Source: Synechococcaceae cyanobacterium RL_1_2 (GTDB lineage: Bacteria; Cyanobacteriota; Cyanobacteriia; Cyanobacteriales; JAAUPO01). Taken from it: 8,523 nucleotides of DNA. This document shows positions 5,915 through 8,523 of the stretch, piece by piece. Below the pieces are notes generated by a model, which was not told the origin of the DNA, searched no databases, and was given only the letters and a program-made list of their open reading frames with translations. Position numbers and translations under genes: made by a program. How positions within the stretch are numbered: the first letter of the stretch is position 1; the number at the start of each line of letters is the position of its first letter. The stretch covers positions 1 through 8,523 of the forward strand of contig JAAUPO010000066.1 of NCBI GenBank assembly GCA_012033095.1, written 5' to 3'.

Positions 5915-6568
5915 TCATTCCTCTATTTTCTTTTGAGCTATGACCACATAAAAGGGGTCTTTTCCTTGCACTCCAAACATCTGCATGAACATCGGTAAAT
6001 TAGAAGGTTTGAAAATTACTTCTGGCTCCTTAAACTGTTCCGTCACTCGAAAGTAGTTTTGACTAATTCCACTCGGCCTCGATCGTTGTTGTCTCGCCAA
6101 ACGGCGATCGCTTTTTGGGAAAACATCCGATTAGAAAAACTAACAATGACTTGACCTCCTGGCTTGAGGATCCGGGCCAATTCCCTCAGGAGGCGATCGG
6201 GATATTGCAAATATTGAATCGAAACACAGATCAAGATCCCATCAAATTCTTCATTGGGAAAGGATAATTGGGGATCTAAATTTAAGTCCTGAATAAAATA
6301 ATGATCTAAACGAGGATTTTTTCCTAACTCTTCCCCATTCATGCCGTGACCTTCTACATGGCTATAGGTAATATCCTCCGGTAAGTGAGAAACCCAGCTA
6401 CTCATCAAGTCCAAAATTTTGCTTCCTGGGGTGAGTCGCTCTCGATAGACCTTGGTCAAGTCCCTAATAAAATCATCATCGACATGGGTCACAAACCGAG
6501 GGTAATCATAAAATTCGCGATCGGGGGACTTATCAAATTTTGTCCCGTTGCTGTGGAGTCAAAAACAT
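5915..6568 (-). CDS. Class I SAM-dependent methyltransferase, interrupted by two compensating frameshifts
   Basis: This is a Rossmann-fold methyltransferase of unknown substrate. In corrected numbering (217 aa), the SAM region is ILDLMSSWVSHLP (51-63), an unusual motif I lacking the glycines of the common DxGxGxG. It is followed by HVEGHGMNGEEL (70-81), the motif IV-like FDGILICVSIQYL (108-120) and RILKPGGQVIVSFSN (132-146). The protein starts MFLTPQQRDK at ATG 6568. An extra base in the T run 6538-6541 moves the rest (FDKSPDREFYDYPRF) to another frame, where a GTG at 6492 could be mistaken for the start. A missing base in 6057-6060 splits off the last 48 residues. Similar glycine-poor methyltransferases are known to me from cyanobacteria and plastids without an assigned reaction. 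The gene stands alone, opposite to both neighbours. Confidence 0.8.
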
Positions 6569-6935
6569 GGATCAAAACCCATAAAAAATTAAAAACTAAC
6601 CATGGAAAATCAGGTGGCAATTACATCCCAAAACAAAAATTCCTTTACATATCTTAATCAAGCTATCCTAGAGATGCCATTTCATTGTGCTTTTTTGATC
6701 TAGTTATCTAGTTATCTAGTTATCTAGTTTTTTGTCCAATCAAGCTCAATTTACTAAGTACTGAGTATGATTAATCCTGTGGAATTTCCATTAAAAATGC
6801 TAATTTTCCATGGCTACCTTGAGAATTAAGCTTTATTGGCCTGGATCTTTCCCCCAAATTCTTGACCTTCCTAACTTAAATTATTGTCATCCTTCCCAAT
6901 AGTTTTCGCTAACCCTAGAGTTTCCATTTATTCCT
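6569..6935. other. Divergent intergenic region, 367 bp
   Basis: This lies between the methyltransferase and the pentapeptide gene, which point away from each other, so both promoters should be here. It holds four perfect copies of an 8-bp repeat (6698-6729). TTGACC (6862-6867) with TGTCAT (6885-6890) at 17 bp is a weak candidate promoter for the plus-strand gene. No protein-like frame is seen. Confidence 0.5.
6698..6729 (+). repeat. 8-bp tandem repeat ATCTAGTT, four perfect copies
   Basis: Four uninterrupted copies occupy 32 bp, followed by a T run. An 8-bp unit between two divergent genes could change promoter spacing by slippage or provide several sites for a DNA-binding protein. The unit is not a palindrome, although CTAG within it is. 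It is not a CRISPR array: there are no spacers. Confidence 0.85.
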
Positions 6936-8198
6936 ATGGCCCAATCTCCGTTAGACGATCGCCCATCCCAACCCAATTCCCAAGAAGAAGCCCTCAACCA
7001 TGTGCCTTCCTCTGCCAAAACTTCTGGGGTTAATGAGTTCCTTGGGGATATGGTGCCCAAAAACTTTCCCCCCGCGTCCTATTTTTACGAAAAAGAACAG
7101 GATGATCTAACACCGGGATTAACGTTTACCGCCATTGTTATCACTTTAATTGGCCTGTTAACGGGCAATGGCTGGTTAGGTTTAACCGGGACGATGGTCA
7201 CTTTGTTTTTGTCCCTAAAGGTGATTTTTCCAGCCATTAAATCTTGGTTTGATAAATTTCTCACCAATGAGGAACGGGTAACCTTTGTAGCTGTGCTTGG
7301 GATCTTGATCGCCATCGTCGGACTGCTCAAATATACAGGGATTTACCATCTAGTGGATGTGTGGTTAACCCAATTTAAATATGATGAGTTTGGCTCCTGG
7401 GCAGAATGGGTGGGAGCGTTGGGACAAATTCTAATTGCGTTATTAGCGGTGTATGTGGCTTGGCAACAATACGTAATTTCTAGGGAATTGACCATTCAAC
7501 AAAATCGGATTACCCAACAGCAAACCATTGATACCTATTTTCAAGGCATTTCTGAGCTAGCCCTCAACGAAGAAGGCCTATTAGAAGATTGGCCCCAGGA
7601 AAGATCGATCGCTGAAGGTCGCACAGCAGCCCTCCTTAGTAGTGTGGATAGTGCGGGGAAAAGTAAGATTTTAAGATTTTTATCCCAATCTCGATTAATT
7701 ACCCCCCTCATGCGCGATCGTCATTTAGGCCGAGCCATTTTAGACGGTAGCGGCGGTTATGCTGAAGATCGCCGTTATGGGATTCGGGTGATTAATTTAG
7801 GGGTAATGTTAGCCGGTACAGATTTATCCAAGCAAGATTTACGCTGGACTGACCTAAGTGAAGCCAATATGGTCAGGGCCGATCTTAGCCATTGCGATTT
7901 AGTAAAAGCCAATTTGAGCCGCACGGTTTTATATGAATCCAATTTAGCTGGTGCGGATATTAAGGGGATGAAGCTGTTTTACGGTCAATTAGACCACGCC
8001 AGCCCCAGAAGTCGCACCCATGCCCCTGATTATGATACGGGGGCCTATACCGGCGCAGTGGTGGAGAATGTTAATTTTAAAGGGGTGAAGCGCATGGATG
8101 AACAACAGCGTTACTATTGTTGCTCCTGGTGTGGGGAACAGTCCCGCAAAACTATTCCTGGTGGTTGCGAAGGTATTCCCAATCGTTTAGGACGATAA
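6936..8198 (+). CDS. Membrane-anchored pentapeptide-repeat protein with cysteine-containing C-terminus
   Basis: The function is unknown. The 420-aa protein opens with a polar Pro/Gln/Ser-rich tail (1-58). Four likely membrane helices follow at about 62-77, 79-101, 114-132 and 155-178. A polar, helix-prone linker with Gln-rich stretch (185-200) leads to a domain at 200-285, then a short pentapeptide-repeat block (about 288-349, A(D/N)Lxx pattern: TDLSEANMVRADLSHC and similar). The last 30 residues carry YYCCSWCGEQSRK and GGCEGIPNRLGR, with Cys395, 396, 399 and 411 as a possible metal or redox site. Such four-helix pentapeptide proteins with this tail appear to be a cyanobacterial family. No signal peptide or Shine-Dalgarno is present. 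Start ATG 6936 is the first in frame. The gene is intact and stands alone. Confidence 0.85.
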   Translation: MAQSPLDDRPSQPNSQEEALNHVPSSAKTSGVNEFLGDMVPKNFPPASYFYEKEQDDLTPGLTFTAIVITLIGLLTGNGWLGLTGTMVTLFLSLKVIFPAIKSWFDKFLTNEERVTFVAVLGILIAIVGLLKYTGIYHLVDVWLTQFKYDEFGSWAEWVGALGQILIALLAVYVAWQQYVISRELTIQQNRITQQQTIDTYFQGISELALNEEGLLEDWPQERSIAEGRTAALLSSVDSAGKSKILRFLSQSRLITPLMRDRHLGRAILDGSGGYAEDRRYGIRVINLGVMLAGTDLSKQDLRWTDLSEANMVRADLSHCDLVKANLSRTVLYESNLAGADIKGMKLFYGQLDHASPRSRTHAPDYDTGAYTGAVVENVNFKGVKRMDEQQRYYCCSWCGEQSRKTIPGGCEGIPNRLGR

Positions 8199-8275
8199 TT
8201 CATTTATCCAATATCCAACCAAAGTTGTTGAACTTTTTAGCCGTAGCGATCCCTCTAATACCAAAACCGTTTTGT

Positions 8276-8394
8276 TTAGGGTCTGTCATCATTAAACCTG
8301 AAACTCTTCTTAGCGAAGGATTTCAGTTTAAAACTATACTTTCTGAACCTGGCTCAGGATCAACGTTTTAATGCTAATTGATGACATTCCCTAG
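8276..8394 (-). mobile_element. MITE-like element, copy B (inverted relative to copy A)
   Basis: The reverse complement matches copy A over almost its whole length. Differences are a few substitutions, a 3-nt gap around the AAACTG(ATG)AAATCC position and a shorter left end. The ends carry GGGTCTGTCATCA (8279-8291) and TGATGACATTCCC (8379-8391). CTAG stands at the right end (8391-8394) and TTAG at the left (8276-8279). It lies about 80 bp after the pentapeptide gene. Near identity of a non-coding 120-bp stretch in inverted orientation is strong evidence for a dispersed repeat. Confidence 0.78.
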
Positions 8395-8454
8395 TATGGG
8401 AAAATAATCTTTATCTCAATTGTCGCTGAGATTAAGAGCTGATTTATAAAGCTG

Positions 8455-8519
8455 CCCCCAATTCTGGGGGGAGAAATTCATGAAAAATTATTACAAAGTC
8501 CCCCAAATTGCGGGGACTT
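8455..8519. repeat. Pair of GC-rich palindromes at window edge
   Basis: CCCCCA/TGGGGG (about 8455-8470) closes a 4-nt ATTC loop. AAGTCCCC (8496-8503) pairs perfectly with GGGGACTT (8512-8519) over an 8-nt loop. The C-run/G-run style matches the element at 37-159 and a widespread cyanobacterial repeat type. The element may continue beyond the window. Confidence 0.65.
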
Positions 8520-8523
8520 ACTT

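Larger units (their letters stand above)
8199..8523. other. Repeat-rich non-coding end of the window
   Basis: No gene is seen. In order it contains MITE copy B (8276-8394), a hairpin with a 6-bp stem ATCTCA/TGAGAT (8413-8431) and two GC-rich palindromes (8455-8471 and 8496-8519). No clear T-tailed terminator follows the pentapeptide gene before the MITE. Confidence 0.65.

Noticed and set aside
6385..6657. 90-codon plus-strand frame over the methyltransferase 5' end
   Set aside because: It is antisense to the well-supported methyltransferase N-terminus and has no protein-like features.
6698..6729. CRISPR-like array
   Set aside because: The repeat is 8 bp with no spacers and no cas genes nearby.
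8117..8371. 84-codon plus-strand frame overlapping the end of the pentapeptide gene and MITE copy B
   Set aside because: It overlaps the conserved Cys-rich tail in another frame and runs through the mobile element; no support.

Overview
The window reads as chromosomal DNA of a unicellular cyanobacterium close to Synechocystis. The octamer GCGATCGC (HIP1), which is strongly over-represented in many cyanobacteria, occurs about ten times (for example 177-184, 564-571, 735-742, 1194-1201, 2388-2395, 4156-4163, 4300-4307, 5520-5527 and 6104-6111). The proteins are of cyanobacterial type, above all a GuaB3-type IMP dehydrogenase and a membrane pentapeptide protein. Shine-Dalgarno sites are often absent, and GC-rich extragenic palindromes are common. 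Species assignment is an inference.

Layout: 1-350 is non-coding and holds a GC-rich inverted-repeat element, a small hairpin and a 9-bp tandem repeat. A tRNA-Leu(CAG) gene (351-437) is followed after 17 nt by a SpoU/TrmH-family RNA methyltransferase (455-1247). A 750-bp non-coding stretch carries copy A of a ~120-bp MITE-like element. Next comes guaB3 (1998-3161), which converges on cysC (complement 3362-3892) across a bidirectional hairpin terminator. cysC is divergent from a two-gene cbiX-cobA operon (4078-5609) with an ATGA overlap. A class I SAM methyltransferase lies on the minus strand (5915-6568). A four-helix membrane pentapeptide-repeat protein (6936-8198) is followed by MITE copy B, in opposite orientation, and another GC-rich palindrome at the window edge.

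Functionally, cysC (APS to PAPS, sulfate assimilation) stands back to back with cobA (uroporphyrinogen III to precorrin-2) and cbiX (metal insertion into sirohydrochlorin). Siroheme is the cofactor of sulfite and nitrite reductases, so the arrangement fits a shared sulfur/siroheme theme, although cbiX-cobA also serves cobalamin synthesis. guaB3 belongs to GMP synthesis. The RNA methyltransferase beside a tRNA gene suggests co-transcription.

The most important caution is that three conserved genes (spoU-like, guaB3, methyltransferase) are each interrupted by two single-base indels, nearly all in short homopolymer runs. Correcting them gives full-length family proteins of 264, 387 and 217 aa. 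This looks more like sequencing or assembly error than gene decay. I found no clearly novel multi-gene system. The best leads are the inverted MITE pair, the methyltransferase with an atypical SAM motif I, and the membrane pentapeptide protein with a cysteine-rich tail.
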